64,000 nucleotides of DNA from Mesorhizobium loti (GCA_014189435.1 CP050293.1:6143001-6207000), one strand, 5' to 3'; numbered from the stretch's first letter, positions 16,149 through 24,828 are shown. The notes: generated by a model from the letters alone, not told the origin. Numbers and translations are program-made.

Positions 16149-16722
16149 TGCTGATGGCTGTCCGGCTGGGAAACTATTTGTCCCTGCCCTTAGCCGATAC
16201 GGGCCGGCCGATAAAGCCGCGAGCGCTGGGCCACGTGTAATCTCCCCCCTTGAGGGGGAGGCCGCAGGCCAGAGGGGGTCGCCGCGCTTGAAGCGCTGAC
16301 CTCGTCTTTCGTCCTCGCATGGCGTCGCGTCAGGACGTGCCGACCCCCTCTGTCGCCTTTGGCGACATCTCCCCCTCGAGGGGCTACGGGATGCACACAT
16401 TTCCAATCGGCCGGTCTTTGGCGATAGCGTGCGTGGCGGCTTGGCGCATGCATTGTCTTATGTTGCGCTGGTCGACCCCCACTCCGTCTCGGCTTCGCCG
16501 AGCCACCTCTCCCCCGATCGACGGGGTAGAGGAAAGGCGCCAGGCTTTTTACCGCCGACGCTCGTCCAGAAAAGCTCCCTTCCTTTCCCTCCGGAGGGGG
16601 AAGGTGGCGCTGCGTAGCAGCGACGGATTGGGGGAACCACGTGGCGATCAAGCCTCGGGCCGATCAGTCATGCCAGTCACGGAAGATGTGTGCATAGCGT
16701 AGCCTCGAGGGGGAGATTGCAG
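16149..16722. repeat. Mosaic of intergenic repeat modules
   Basis: A 574-base gap filled with repeats. A RIME-like arm lies at about 16235-16290 and its inverted counterpart at about 16338-16392. A second palindromic module runs about 16470-16640, with CCCCACTCCGTCTCGGCTTC facing TGCGTAGCAGCGACGGATTGGGGG-type sequence. No gene with coding bias is visible on either strand. Confidence 0.7.
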
Positions 16723-17349
16723 CTACCCGAAAAACCCCACCTTCTTGTGCGTGCCATCGCAAAACGGCTTGTTGGCGGAATGGCCGCAGCGGCAGAGGAA
16801 GGTGCGTTGCGTGCGGTCGATCGTGTGGCCGGTGCCGGTGACGATCTCGACATTGCCTTCGAGCTTGAGCGGGCCGTTGGTGGTCGGCGTCACTTTCAGC
16901 GGGCCATTCCTCGCCTCCAGCGCCGGCGTGTCCTTCAGCGGCGGCTCGCCAGTGGCGGCAAAACCGGACTTGTTGTGGCTGCCGTCACAGAACGGCTTGT
17001 TCTCCGAGGCACCGCAGCGGCAGAGCGTGGCACGGTAAAAAGTCTCGCCGTCGAGCACGATCTCGGCGTGCACGGCCAGCGGGCCGTTTTCCCGCAGTCG
17101 CACGGTGTTGACCACCGGCGGCTGCTCCTGCGGCCCGCCATCCTTCCTGACGTAGGTGATGGCGCCCGAGGGACAGCTTTCGGCAATGGCGACGATCTTC
17201 TCGACGCTGGCTGCTTCCGGATGTATCCACTGGCCCGGTGCGTTGGGCACGAAGACATGCGGATCCCCGAGCACGCAGTTGCGCGAATGGATGCAGCGCT
17301 TGCCGGAAAACCCGACGTCGATCTTGTCGCCTTCGACCATACCGGCCAT
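16723..17349 (-). CDS. CDGSH iron-sulfur protein with Fer4_19 domain
   Basis: A 208-residue protein; start ATG 17349 (MAGMVEGDKIDV) is preferred because AAGGAG lies 7 bases upstream, whereas the ATG at 17355 is too close. Residues about 1-65 form a divergent ferredoxin-like Fer4_19 domain (GKRCIHSRNCVLG...ESCPSGAITY). Two CDGSH motifs follow: CRCGASENKPFCDGSH and CRCGHSANKPFCDGTH, each binding a 2Fe-2S cluster through three Cys and one His. Function is probably redox or Fe-S transfer in the cytoplasm. Stands alone between repeats and a secreted protein gene. Confidence 0.85.
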   Translation of the reverse strand: MAGMVEGDKIDVGFSGKRCIHSRNCVLGDPHVFVPNAPGQWIHPEAASVEKIVAIAESCPSGAITYVRKDGGPQEQPPVVNTVRLRENGPLAVHAEIVLDGETFYRATLCRCGASENKPFCDGSHNKSGFAATGEPPLKDTPALEARNGPLKVTPTTNGPLKLEGNVEIVTGTGHTIDRTQRTFLCRCGHSANKPFCDGTHKKVGFFG

Positions 17350-17463
17350 TGCCATGCTCCTTTTTGCCTGGAGCACGTCACGTCCAGAGAAACAGACGAG
17401 ACGTGCCTTGGGTATCGCGCAGGCTATGGCTCCGGCCCGAAGACCGTCAAGCTGGCAAACCGG

Positions 17464-17835
17464 TCAGGGGATCAGATTGATTTCCTCGGTCTCGCCACCG
17501 CTGCAGGTGTAGCAGCAATCCTCGCATTTTTCCTTGTTGCCGGGACCGACGCCCCAGTAGGTGCCCTCGTCGCCGTCGACCCACGCGCCGTAACAGATCG
17601 ATTCACCCGCATTGCAGGATATCGGCAACTGCTTGGTTTCGCCGTCGTCGAGATAATAGTCCTTGTCTTCACCCGGCCAGACATAGTCGCGGTCCTGGCT
17701 GTAGAGCTCGACGCGCATGGCATTGGGATGGCTGTTCTTGATGGCAAAGGTGACATCGTCGGCATGCGCCGCCGGCACGAACAGCATGACGAGAGACAGC
17801 GCGGCCAGCGTGCGGCGCGCATAGGCATGAAACAT
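17464..17835 (-). CDS. Secreted six-cysteine protein, copy 1
   Basis: A 123-residue protein with a clear signal peptide (MFHAYARRTLAALSLVMLFVPAAHA, cleavage after AHA, residue 25). The mature part starts DDVTFAIKNSHPNAMRVELYSQDR and ends with a cysteine-rich region: ISCNAGESICYGAWVDG and CEDCCYTC, six Cys in total, probably three disulfides. It is a tandem paralogue of the protein at 17961-18317, sharing CYGAWVDG, GVGP and a CxxCCxxC end. Family not recognised; periplasmic or extracellular location inferred from the signal sequence. Confidence 0.65.
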   Translation of the reverse strand: MFHAYARRTLAALSLVMLFVPAAHADDVTFAIKNSHPNAMRVELYSQDRDYVWPGEDKDYYLDDGETKQLPISCNAGESICYGAWVDGDEGTYWGVGPGNKEKCEDCCYTCSGGETEEINLIP

Positions 17836-17960
17836 GGTAACCCCCTGAATAAGCGGCCCATCCGGCCGCGGCGCGACCATGGCATGTTGCACTGAATCGC
17901 GGAAGTGGATCGGCTGCGCCGATCCCTGACTTAATTTGGGTCCGACGCAACCTTCTCCCT

Positions 17961-18317
17961 TTATGGCACCAGATCGATCGTCTCGGTCGAGTGTTCCACG
18001 CAGATGAAGCAGCAGTTGTCGCAAGGCTGGTCATTGTCCGGCCCGACGCCGGCGGAAATGCTGTCATTGCCGTCGACCCAGGCGCCGTAGCAAATGTGTT
18101 CGCCCTGATTGCAGGACAGCGGCACGGATTTCTGCGACCCGGGCTCGATCAGGAACACCTTGTCGTTGCCCGGCCAGACCGTTTCGCGGTCGCGGCTGAA
18201 CAGCTCGACCGCAACCGCTTCCTTGCGCAGGTTCTTGACGAAGAAGGCCATCTCGGCAGCCTGTGCCGAGGTGGTGAAGAGCAAGGCCACCAGTGCAGCC
18301 GTACGAAAGAGCGTCAC
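17961..18317 (-). CDS. Secreted six-cysteine protein, copy 2
   Basis: About 118 residues from a GTG start at 18317 (VTLFRTAALVALLFTTSAQA); a longer frame to 18353 exists but the hydrophobic core fits a signal peptide best from 18317. The mature protein AEMAFFVKNLRKEAVAVELFSRDR aligns along its length with copy 1, including VWPG, LSCNQGEHICYGAWVDG, GVGP, CDNCCFIC and the terminal IDLVP. All six cysteines are conserved. Tandem duplication with divergence suggests a paired or specialised envelope role; no known domain. Confidence 0.62.
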   Translation of the reverse strand: MTLFRTAALVALLFTTSAQAAEMAFFVKNLRKEAVAVELFSRDRETVWPGNDKVFLIEPGSQKSVPLSCNQGEHICYGAWVDGNDSISAGVGPDNDQPCDNCCFICVEHSTETIDLVP

Positions 18318-18365
18318 CGTCGGACCTCGCGAATCAGAGCGGCAGAATCGCATGCCTGCCGGTGA

Positions 18366-19853
18366 CTAGGAAGGCGTAGTGGCCTCCGCCGCGATCCCGC
18401 GCCCCAGCCGTACCGTTTCCCGCACCAGAAGATCGAGATCCTCGCGCCTTGTGCGATGGTTGGTGATCGCCACGCGCAGCCAGTGCTCACCATGCACCGT
18501 GGTGTCCGACAGCGCGGCAATGCCCTGTTCCTGCAGCCGCAGCATGATCTCGGTGTTGAGCGCCTTCAACGCCTCGCCTGCCAAACCGGGCTGATAGCGG
18601 AAGCAGACGATGTTGATGGTCGGCACTGCCGCCAGCTCCAGCTCCGGCTCGGTCTCGATCAACCCTGCGAGATAGAAGGCTTGCGCGATGTTCTGGTCGA
18701 TCAGGCGACCGAATTTTTCGACGCCATGCTGCTTCAACGCCATCCACACCTTCAGCGCGCGAAAGCCGCGCGACGTCTGCAAGCCGTAGTCGTGCAGCCA
18801 TTCGCCGGAGGCGAGGCCACGCGGCGTCGATTCCAGATATTCCGGCGTCACCGCGAAGGTCCGGCGATGCGCGGCGGCATCCCTGACCAGGGCGCAGCCG
18901 ACCTCGAACGGCGCGTGCAGCCATTTGTGCGGATCGAGCGCGATCGAATCCGCCCATTCGATGCCGGCAACACGATGTGCATTGTCAGGCGCAATCGCAA
19001 TCAGGGCGCCGATGCAGCCGTCGACATGGAACCACATGCCTTCCTCGTGCGCGAGTTTGGCAAGTGCTTGCAGATCGTCGATCGCCCCGGTGTTGACCGT
19101 GCCGGCCGTGCCGATGACGCAGGCCGGTTTGAACCCGGCCGCGCGGTCCTCCGATATCGCCGCCCGCAAGGCAGCGATGTCGATGCGCAGTCCGTCATCA
19201 GTGGGGATGCGGCGCAGCGCCTTGTTGCCGAGGCCAAGCGCTTCCATCGCCTTGCGGTGGCAGGAATGGATCTGGTCCGAGCCATAGAAACGCAGCGGCT
19301 TCTCGATCGCGGCAACACCATGCTCGCGCACGTCGATGCCCGCCTTGACGTTGCGCGCCACGGTCAGCCCGATGATGTTGGCCATCGAGCCGCCGCTGAC
19401 CAGCGTGCCGCTGGCAGAAGCCGGAAAGCCCAGCATCTGCTTGCACCAGTCGATCACCTGGCTGTCCATCAGCCCGGCGGCATGGTTGCCGCCGCCGAGA
19501 TTGGAACCCTGGATTGCCGCCAGGAAGTCGCCGAGCGCGCCGGTGAAGTTGCTCGATCCCATATACCAGGACCAGAAGCGCGGATGGATGTTGCCCATCG
19601 GATAGGACATCACCGTGCGCGAGACCTCGCCATAGACGGCGGCAAGCGGCGCCGGCGATCGCGGCAGCGGTGCCGCGAAGACCTCTCTCACATCGGCCGG
19701 CATCTCCCGCCAGACCGGGCGGTCCCTGATATCGCGCAGATAATCGACGGCATCATCGATGACCTGGTGCGACAGGGCCTGCGTATCGGCCCAGTCCGGG
19801 GGATCGAGCGTTTCCTCGGCCACCAGGCCGAGGGGTTTTTGAACGGCGTCCAC
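18366..19853 (-). CDS. Group II PLP-dependent amino acid decarboxylase
   Basis: A 495-residue enzyme of the aromatic-L-amino-acid / glutamate / diaminobutyrate decarboxylase family. Family landmarks are PMGNIHPRFWSWYMGSSN near residues 84-101, GTLVSGGSMANIIGL (PLP phosphate region), FHVDGCIGA and the Schiff-base lysine in DPHKWLH near residue 305. The substrate cannot be read from sequence. It lies 13 bases after the CysK-like gene on the same strand, forming a two-gene operon under the divergent regulator at 21161. Confidence 0.85.
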   Translation of the reverse strand: MDAVQKPLGLVAEETLDPPDWADTQALSHQVIDDAVDYLRDIRDRPVWREMPADVREVFAAPLPRSPAPLAAVYGEVSRTVMSYPMGNIHPRFWSWYMGSSNFTGALGDFLAAIQGSNLGGGNHAAGLMDSQVIDWCKQMLGFPASASGTLVSGGSMANIIGLTVARNVKAGIDVREHGVAAIEKPLRFYGSDQIHSCHRKAMEALGLGNKALRRIPTDDGLRIDIAALRAAISEDRAAGFKPACVIGTAGTVNTGAIDDLQALAKLAHEEGMWFHVDGCIGALIAIAPDNAHRVAGIEWADSIALDPHKWLHAPFEVGCALVRDAAAHRRTFAVTPEYLESTPRGLASGEWLHDYGLQTSRGFRALKVWMALKQHGVEKFGRLIDQNIAQAFYLAGLIETEPELELAAVPTINIVCFRYQPGLAGEALKALNTEIMLRLQEQGIAALSDTTVHGEHWLRVAITNHRTRREDLDLLVRETVRLGRGIAAEATTPS

Positions 19854-19866
19854 GGCGAATCTCCCT

Positions 19867-20952
19867 TCAAGCCGGGAACTGGCAGCCGGGAGTCGAGCGC
19901 GACAGGGCGATCTCGTCGGCGTCCATCTCGGCCTCGATACCGTCGAACAGCGGCGTCGACATGTAGCGTTCGCCGGTGTCGGGCAGCATGCACAGGATCA
20001 CCGCGCCGGCCGATGCCTTCTCCGCGACCTGCCGCGCCACGGCAAAAGTGGCGCCGCCGGAGATGCCGGTGAAGATGCCTTCTTTCTGCGCCAATGCCCT
20101 GGCCCACTTGATGCCCTCGGGCCCGGCAATGGGCATCACCTCGTCATAGAGGCTGGTGTCGATGGCTTCCTGCAGCACGTTGGGGATGAAATCCGGCGTC
20201 CAGCCCTGGATCGGATGCGGCTCGAAGGCCGGGTGGCTGGCGGCGGGGGCGCCGTCGGCACCGCGCTGCTGCACCTTGCCGCTGCCGATGAGCTGGGCGT
20301 TGGCCGGTTCGGACAGCACGATGCGCGTTTCCGGCCGCTCGCGGCGCAGCACGCGCGCCACGCCGACGACCGTGCCGCCGGTACCATAGCCGGTGACGAA
20401 GCAGTCGAGCCGCGAGCCGGCGAAATCATTGACGATCTCGCGCGCCGTCGTTGACTCATGGATGGCTGCATTGGCGGCGGTCTCGAACTGGCGAGCGAGG
20501 AACCAGCCATTGGCCTCAGCCAGCTCCACCGCCTTCTTGTACATGCCGAAACCCTTTTCGGCGCGCGGCGTCAGCACCACCTTGGCGCCCAGCATGCGCA
20601 TCAGCTTGCGGCGCTCGACCGAAAAACTGTCGGCCATGGTGACGACCAGCGGATAGCCCTTCTGCGCGCAGACCATGGCGAGGCCGATGCCGGTGTTGCC
20701 GCTGGTCGCCTCGACCACCGTCTGGCCCGGCTTCAGCGCGCCGCTGCGCTCGCCCTCCTCGATGATGTTGAGCGCCAGCCTGTCCTTCACCGAGGCGCCG
20801 GGATTGAAATACTCGGCTTTGACGTAGATCGTCGCGTGGGCGGGTCCGAGATTGTTGATGCGCACCACCGGCGTGTCGCCGACGGTGTCGAGAATGCTGT
20901 CGAACAGGCGGCCGCGCCCGGCCGTGGTCCTGATTTTCTGCTGATGCAACAT
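19867..20952 (-). CDS. CysK-like PLP beta-synthase
   Basis: A 361-residue protein starting at ATG 20952, with GAGGAG 6 bases upstream (an alternative start at 20973 is less favourable). It shows the PLP lysine in ASVKDRLA (Lys56) and the substrate loop TSGNTG (83-88), but it is longer than typical CysK and carries an insertion-like segment GADGAPAASHPAFEPHPIQGW around residue 230. A second, canonical CysK is at 46715. Cotranscription with a decarboxylase suggests a dedicated product such as an amine or diaminopropionate-type compound rather than housekeeping cysteine; this is inference. Confidence 0.75.
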   Translation of the reverse strand: MLHQQKIRTTAGRGRLFDSILDTVGDTPVVRINNLGPAHATIYVKAEYFNPGASVKDRLALNIIEEGERSGALKPGQTVVEATSGNTGIGLAMVCAQKGYPLVVTMADSFSVERRKLMRMLGAKVVLTPRAEKGFGMYKKAVELAEANGWFLARQFETAANAAIHESTTAREIVNDFAGSRLDCFVTGYGTGGTVVGVARVLRRERPETRIVLSEPANAQLIGSGKVQQRGADGAPAASHPAFEPHPIQGWTPDFIPNVLQEAIDTSLYDEVMPIAGPEGIKWARALAQKEGIFTGISGGATFAVARQVAEKASAGAVILCMLPDTGERYMSTPLFDGIEAEMDADEIALSRSTPGCQFPA

Positions 20953-21108
20953 CTTGGTCTCCTCGATTGTCATCGTGTCTTGTCATCACGGGGCCGGTTA
21001 CAAACCGGCGGGTTGGGCGGCGAGGTTTCGTGACCTAGCCGCGCTAGGACTGACATGCCGCCGCGGCAATGACGGTGTCCGGCGCGTAAATCCGCTGTCG
21101 GATGCGCC

Positions 21109-21127
21109 GTATCATGTTTGGTGATAC
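21109..21127. promoter_or_regulatory. Inverted repeat GTATCA-N7-TGATAC
   Basis: A perfect 6-bp inverted repeat with 7-bp spacer in the divergent gap between the CysK-like gene and the regulator gene, about 34 bp before the regulator start. Its placement suits an operator for autoregulation or for control of the decarboxylase operon. Only the repeat is seen; the ligand is unknown. Confidence 0.35.
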
Positions 21128-21160
21128 AGGAATGGCCGACAGGCCAGCGTGGGAGCAGGC

Positions 21161-23200
21161 GTGGAAACGCACGTGGAATCCACCCGATCGAGGCCGGACG
21201 GCGACATGCCGGTCCTTTCCGTGCGCCTGCTCGGACCGCTGGTGATCTCCCGCAACGGCGTTCCGGTTGCGTTGCCGTCGTCACGCAAGCTGCGCGCTCT
21301 GTTCGCCTATCTGGCGCTGGCGCCGCATCCGGTCGGCCGCAGCCGTCTGTGCGAACTGCTGTGGGATGTGCCGAACGATCCAAGGGGCGAGCTGCGCTGG
21401 TGCCTGAGCAAGCTGCGCGGCGCACTCGACGCGCCGGGCCGACATCGGGTCGCGACACCGGGCGACACGGTCGCGCTCGATCTGAGCGATTGCCTGGTCG
21501 ATGCGCTGGAGGTCAGCCAGGCCGCCACGCAAGGGCTCGGCACGCTTGATGTCGAGCGCTTGCGGGCGCTGGCCAAACTGTTTGCCGGCGATTTCCTCGA
21601 CGGGCTGGAGCTCGAGCGCAGCCCGCATTTCAACAGCTGGCTGATCGCACAGCGCCGCCGCTTCAGCGCTTGCCACGCCGCAGTGCTGGAACAGCTTGTC
21701 GAAAGTCTGCCGGCGGATGGCGACGAGGCAATCGCCCATCTCGACACATGGGTGGAACTGGCGCCATTCGACACGCGCGGACATCTGGCGCTGCTGTCCA
21801 ATCTGGCCGGGCGCGGCGAGATCGGCGCGGCCGAAGCGCATCTGGCGGCGGCGGAACAGTTGTTTCGGTCTGAGGAGCTCGATTTCGCACCGCTTCGCGC
21901 GGCCTGGCGGGCAATTCGTGACCGACAGTCGAGCACCTCGCTCCGGGCACAGCCGGCCGGCCTGTCCACACTGTCGCCACTGGTAGCCACCACGCCCACC
22001 GCACCCGGCCCGGTCGAGCCCAGCCACGCATCGCTGGCGGTGATGCCGTTTGTCGAGGAGGGCGGCGGCACGCGCGGCGGATTGGCCGACGGCTTCACCC
22101 ACGACATCATCACACGCCTGGCCAAGCTCAGGGACTTCTTCGTCATCGCGCGCGGATCGGTGTTTGCGCTGGCGCAGAAGAACATCGCGCCCGAAGATGC
22201 CGGCCGCCGGCTGAATGTCGACTATGTCGCCACCGGCACCGTGCGCAGCCCACCCGGCCGCCTCATTGTCAGCGTCGAACTGATCGAGGTGCGCAGCGCC
22301 AGGATCGTCTGGGCCGAGACGTTCGAGCGCAGGCCCGACGACATCTTTTCCGTGCTCGACGATATCGGCAACAGCATCGTCTCGTCGATCTCGGCCGAGA
22401 TCGAAACGGTCGAGCGCAACCGCGCCATGCTGAAGGCGCCCAGCTCGCTCAACGCCTGGGAGGCCTATCATCGCGGCCTCTGGCACATGTACCGCTTCAC
22501 CCAGACGGAAAACGAGCAGGCGCGGCATTTCTTTGCCCAGGCCTTGCAGCTCGATCCGACCTTTGCCCGTGCCTATGCCGGCCTGTCCTTCACCCATTGG
22601 CAGAATGCCTTCCAGCGTTGGGGCGACCGCGACCGCGAAAGCGCGCTGGCCTTCGAGAGCGCCGGCCACAGCTTGCTGGTCGACGATCACAATCCGGCCG
22701 CGCACTGGGCGATGGGCCGGGCGCTGTGGCTGCGCGGCGAGCAGGACAGCTCGCTGATCGAACTGGAACGGGCGGTGGACCTCAGCCCCAATTTCGCGCT
22801 TGGCCACTATGCGCTGTCCTTCGTCCACTCGCAGTCGGGCGACCCGCAAGCGGCGATCGGCTCCTCCGACCATTCGCGCCATCTCAGCCCGTTCGACCCG
22901 CTGCTGTTCGGCATGCTGGGGGCACGCGCCATGGCGCATGTGCGGCTCGGCCAGTTCGAGGAGGCGGCCGAATGGGCGCTGAAGGCGGCGGCGCGGCCCA
23001 ACGCGCACGCCATCATCCTGGCGATCGCGGCACATTGCCTGGCGCTGGCGGGACGGCTCGACGAGGCACGCGGCTTTGCCGTCGCCATCCGCAAGACGTT
23101 GCCGAGTTACGGCGTCGACGATTTCATCGGCACCTTCCGCTTCGAGCCGGACGCCGTGGCGCTGTTCCGGCAAGGGGCAAGGCGGATCGGGCTGGGCTGA
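21161..23200 (+). CDS. Winged-helix/BTAD transcription regulator with TolB-like and TPR domains
   Basis: About 679 residues from a GTG at 21161 (GGGAG 5 bases upstream; a GTG at 21149 and an ATG at 21206 are alternatives). It begins with a SARP-like winged helix (LSVRLLGPLVISRNGVPVALPSSRKLRALFAYLAL), then a bacterial transcriptional activation domain (LDTWVELAPFDTRGHLALL). A TolB-N-like region follows (SLAVMPFVEEGG, NVDYVATGTVR), then C-terminal TPRs. It probably activates or represses the divergent CysK-like/decarboxylase operon. No transmembrane segment or cyclase domain is seen. Confidence 0.75.
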   Translation: METHVESTRSRPDGDMPVLSVRLLGPLVISRNGVPVALPSSRKLRALFAYLALAPHPVGRSRLCELLWDVPNDPRGELRWCLSKLRGALDAPGRHRVATPGDTVALDLSDCLVDALEVSQAATQGLGTLDVERLRALAKLFAGDFLDGLELERSPHFNSWLIAQRRRFSACHAAVLEQLVESLPADGDEAIAHLDTWVELAPFDTRGHLALLSNLAGRGEIGAAEAHLAAAEQLFRSEELDFAPLRAAWRAIRDRQSSTSLRAQPAGLSTLSPLVATTPTAPGPVEPSHASLAVMPFVEEGGGTRGGLADGFTHDIITRLAKLRDFFVIARGSVFALAQKNIAPEDAGRRLNVDYVATGTVRSPPGRLIVSVELIEVRSARIVWAETFERRPDDIFSVLDDIGNSIVSSISAEIETVERNRAMLKAPSSLNAWEAYHRGLWHMYRFTQTENEQARHFFAQALQLDPTFARAYAGLSFTHWQNAFQRWGDRDRESALAFESAGHSLLVDDHNPAAHWAMGRALWLRGEQDSSLIELERAVDLSPNFALGHYALSFVHSQSGDPQAAIGSSDHSRHLSPFDPLLFGMLGARAMAHVRLGQFEEAAEWALKAAARPNAHAIILAIAAHCLALAGRLDEARGFAVAIRKTLPSYGVDDFIGTFRFEPDAVALFRQGARRIGLG

Positions 23201-23321
23201 AGCCGGGGATCGCCATCTGGGGGATCGCCCGGGAATTCCGCCTTAATTCCGTCCGGTTAACATTGTCGGAAGGGGTTACTTAACCGTTCGCGGCTATGTC
23301 ACGGCCGGGGGGTCTGACAAA

Positions 23322-23510
23322 GTGAGTATGATGAGCAACAGCCCCGACAAGCGCAATGAATGGCGCGCCATTTTTTACGTGCAAGCCCGAATTGCCATCC
23401 TGTTTGTCCCGGTGGTTGCCAGCCTGCTGATCATCGCGGCACTCGCCGGCAACGAACGCAAATCCGTTCCCAGCACGATCGACCCGACCGTCACCGGCTC
23501 CGTGCGATAG
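23322..23510 (+). CDS. Small single-pass membrane protein
   Basis: A 62-residue protein: polar N-terminus (MSMMSNSPDKRNEWRAIFYVQARI), one membrane helix (AILFVPVVASLLIIAALAG) and a short Ser/Thr-rich tail ending TVTGSVR. A TGS/TGSVR end after a Pro/Ser/Thr stretch is common in small rhizobial envelope proteins. The preceding start context is weak. No function known. Confidence 0.45.
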   Translation: MSMMSNSPDKRNEWRAIFYVQARIAILFVPVVASLLIIAALAGNERKSVPSTIDPTVTGSVR

Positions 23511-23608
23511 GCGGCATCGGTCGGCGTTGCCCCTCTCGGGGAGAGCGCCGTCTTTTGCCGGAACCCCACGCACTGTCGAACATTGTGTTTCCAGGCATGG
23601 AGGACATG

Positions 23609-23782
23609 ATGACCAGAGCCCTCGACGTGAACGAGAACGCCAAGCAAAACCCGAAGCGCCCGCCGCAGCAACAGACCGGCGACGATCTGAAGAAAAAGAA
23701 GGTCGAAGGAAAGGCCTTCCAGATCAACGAGAACAGCGTGGACAACCCTGAGCCCGCCTCGGCGCCAGCACGGCGGGACTAA
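23609..23782 (+). CDS. Small disordered hydrophilic protein
   Basis: A 57-residue protein from ATG 23609, with GGAGG 5 bases upstream; an ATG at 23606 is too close to it. The product (MTRALDVNENAKQNPKRPPQ...) is rich in Asn, Gln, Pro and Lys with a KKKK tract and a repeated N-E-N motif (VNENAK, INENSV), and is predicted by eye to be unstructured. It is convergent with the cytochrome b561 gene and overlaps its end by four bases. Possibly stress-related by composition; that is speculation. Confidence 0.45.
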   Translation: MTRALDVNENAKQNPKRPPQQQTGDDLKKKKVEGKAFQINENSVDNPEPASAPARRD

Positions 23783-24321
23783 GAGCCCGTGCTTTCCGGC
23801 AACATCCGCTTGAGCACGTCGTCCTTGCGGATGAAATGGTGCCACAGCGCCGCGGCCGCGTGCACTGCGGCGAGGATGAGGATCGAATTGGCGCAGAGGC
23901 TGTGCAGTTCCCTGATGAACCGGGCCGTGTCGCGGTCGGGTGAAACCGGAGCCGGGATGGTGAAGAGGCCGAAGAAGCTCAGGGCGTCACCCCTGTACCA
24001 GGTCAACAGGATGCCGAGAACCGGAATGGTCACGAGCAGCGCATAAAGCAGCAGATGCGCGATCTTGGCCGCCCATCGTTCAAGCTCCGACATCTCCATC
24101 GGCAGCCCTGGCGTTCCCAACGTCAGGCGCAGGCCGACACGGATGACGACCAGCGCAAACAGCAGCAGCCCGAACGAAATATGAAACCACCAGACGAGCG
24201 CGCGGCCGGAATCACCGCGCGGAAAGAGCTCCTCCACATAGGTCAACCCATAAAGGCCGATGACCAGCAGAAACACTGCCCAGTGAATGGCCTTTTGCGC
24301 GCTTGTATAGGTGGGGTGCAT
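23779..24321 (-). CDS. Cytochrome b561 family membrane protein
   Basis: A 180-residue four-helix membrane protein of the CybB type, which binds two b hemes and passes electrons from the quinone pool. Helices: AIHWAVFLLVIGLYGLTYV, VWWFHISFGLLLFALVVIRVGL, AKIAHLLLYALLVTIPVLGILL and LHSLCANSILILAAVHAAAALWHHF. Candidate heme histidines occur in HW, FHIS, AHLLLYALL and AALWHHF. An Irr-type iron box just upstream of the start (24335-24355) suggests iron-responsive control. Confidence 0.88.
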   Translation of the reverse strand: MHPTYTSAQKAIHWAVFLLVIGLYGLTYVEELFPRGDSGRALVWWFHISFGLLLFALVVIRVGLRLTLGTPGLPMEMSELERWAAKIAHLLLYALLVTIPVLGILLTWYRGDALSFFGLFTIPAPVSPDRDTARFIRELHSLCANSILILAAVHAAAALWHHFIRKDDVLKRMLPESTGS

Positions 24322-24334
24322 GCAAGCCTTCCCG

Positions 24335-24355
24335 TTTTGAATGTTTCTAAACTAG
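24335..24355 (-). promoter_or_regulatory. Probable Irr box (iron control element) of cytochrome b561
   Basis: On the minus strand the site reads CTAGTTTAGAAACATTCAAAA. It shares the 11-mer CTAGTTTAGAA with the perfect palindrome upstream of mbfA (61072-61100) in this same window and keeps most of the second arm. It ends about 13 bp before the ATG at 24321, almost the same spacing as at mbfA. Irr control of a heme protein gene makes sense, but binding is inferred. Confidence 0.6.
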
Positions 24356-24471
24356 CCGCGATCATGTCAAAGCTTTGTCGGGCTCTGGTGATCGTGAGCT
24401 GGCAGACACTGGAACGGGTAAGCTGGCAGTTCGCTGACAGCCGGGCATCGAGCGGTGATTAGGCTTAGACA

Positions 24472-24501
24472 AGAAAAGCCCGGGCGAACCAGGCTTTTCT
24501 C
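24472..24501 (-). terminator. Intrinsic terminator after UBP zinc-finger gene
   Basis: Inverted repeat AGAAAAGCC ... GGCTTTTCT with a GC-rich core and flanking A/T runs, located 19 bp downstream of the stop at 24520. On the minus strand the hairpin ends in a T-rich tract. It closes the two-gene unit of the CNBD/TrxR-like protein and zinc-finger protein. Confidence 0.65.
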
Positions 24502-24519
24502 GGGTGTCTCGGGCGCACC

Positions 24520-24828
24520 TCAATAAAAGCGCGGGATCGGGCCGTTCTGCGGGGTCACGTCGTCGCCAAGGTCGACAAACACCTCGTCGACATAGCACCA
24601 TGCCCAGCCTTCCGGCGGATCGTAGCCCTCGATGATCGGATGCTTGGTGGCGTGAAAGTGCTTGGTGGCGTGGCGGTTGGGCGAGTCGTCGCAGCAGCCG
24701 ACATGGCCGCAGGTGCGGCACAGCCGCAGATGCACCCATTGCGACCCGCTCTTCAGGCATTCCTCGCAGCCGAGCGCGCTCGGCGTCACCTTCCTGATGT
24801 CGCGCGTATGTCTGCATTCATCCATCAT
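24520..24828 (-). CDS. UBP-type zinc finger protein
   Basis: A 102-residue protein starting MMDECRHTRDIRKV (ATG 24828 or 24825), overlapping the stop of the upstream oxidoreductase gene by four bases. It has the ubiquitin-carboxyl-terminal-hydrolase zinc finger pattern: CRHT, CEECLKSGSQWVHLRLCRTCGHVGCCDDSPNRHATKHFHATKHPIIEGY, supplying several Cys/His zinc ligands. Bacteria lack ubiquitin, so it presumably binds another C-terminus. Tight pairing with the CNBD/TrxR-like protein suggests that protein is its partner; that is inference. Confidence 0.88.
   Translation of the reverse strand: MMDECRHTRDIRKVTPSALGCEECLKSGSQWVHLRLCRTCGHVGCCDDSPNRHATKHFHATKHPIIEGYDPPEGWAWCYVDEVFVDLGDDVTPQNGPIPRFY

Noticed and set aside
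21281..23173. A 630-codon leftward frame opposite the BTAD/TPR regulator
   Set aside because: Antisense shadow of a clear regulator gene; composition rich in Arg, Gln and Gly.
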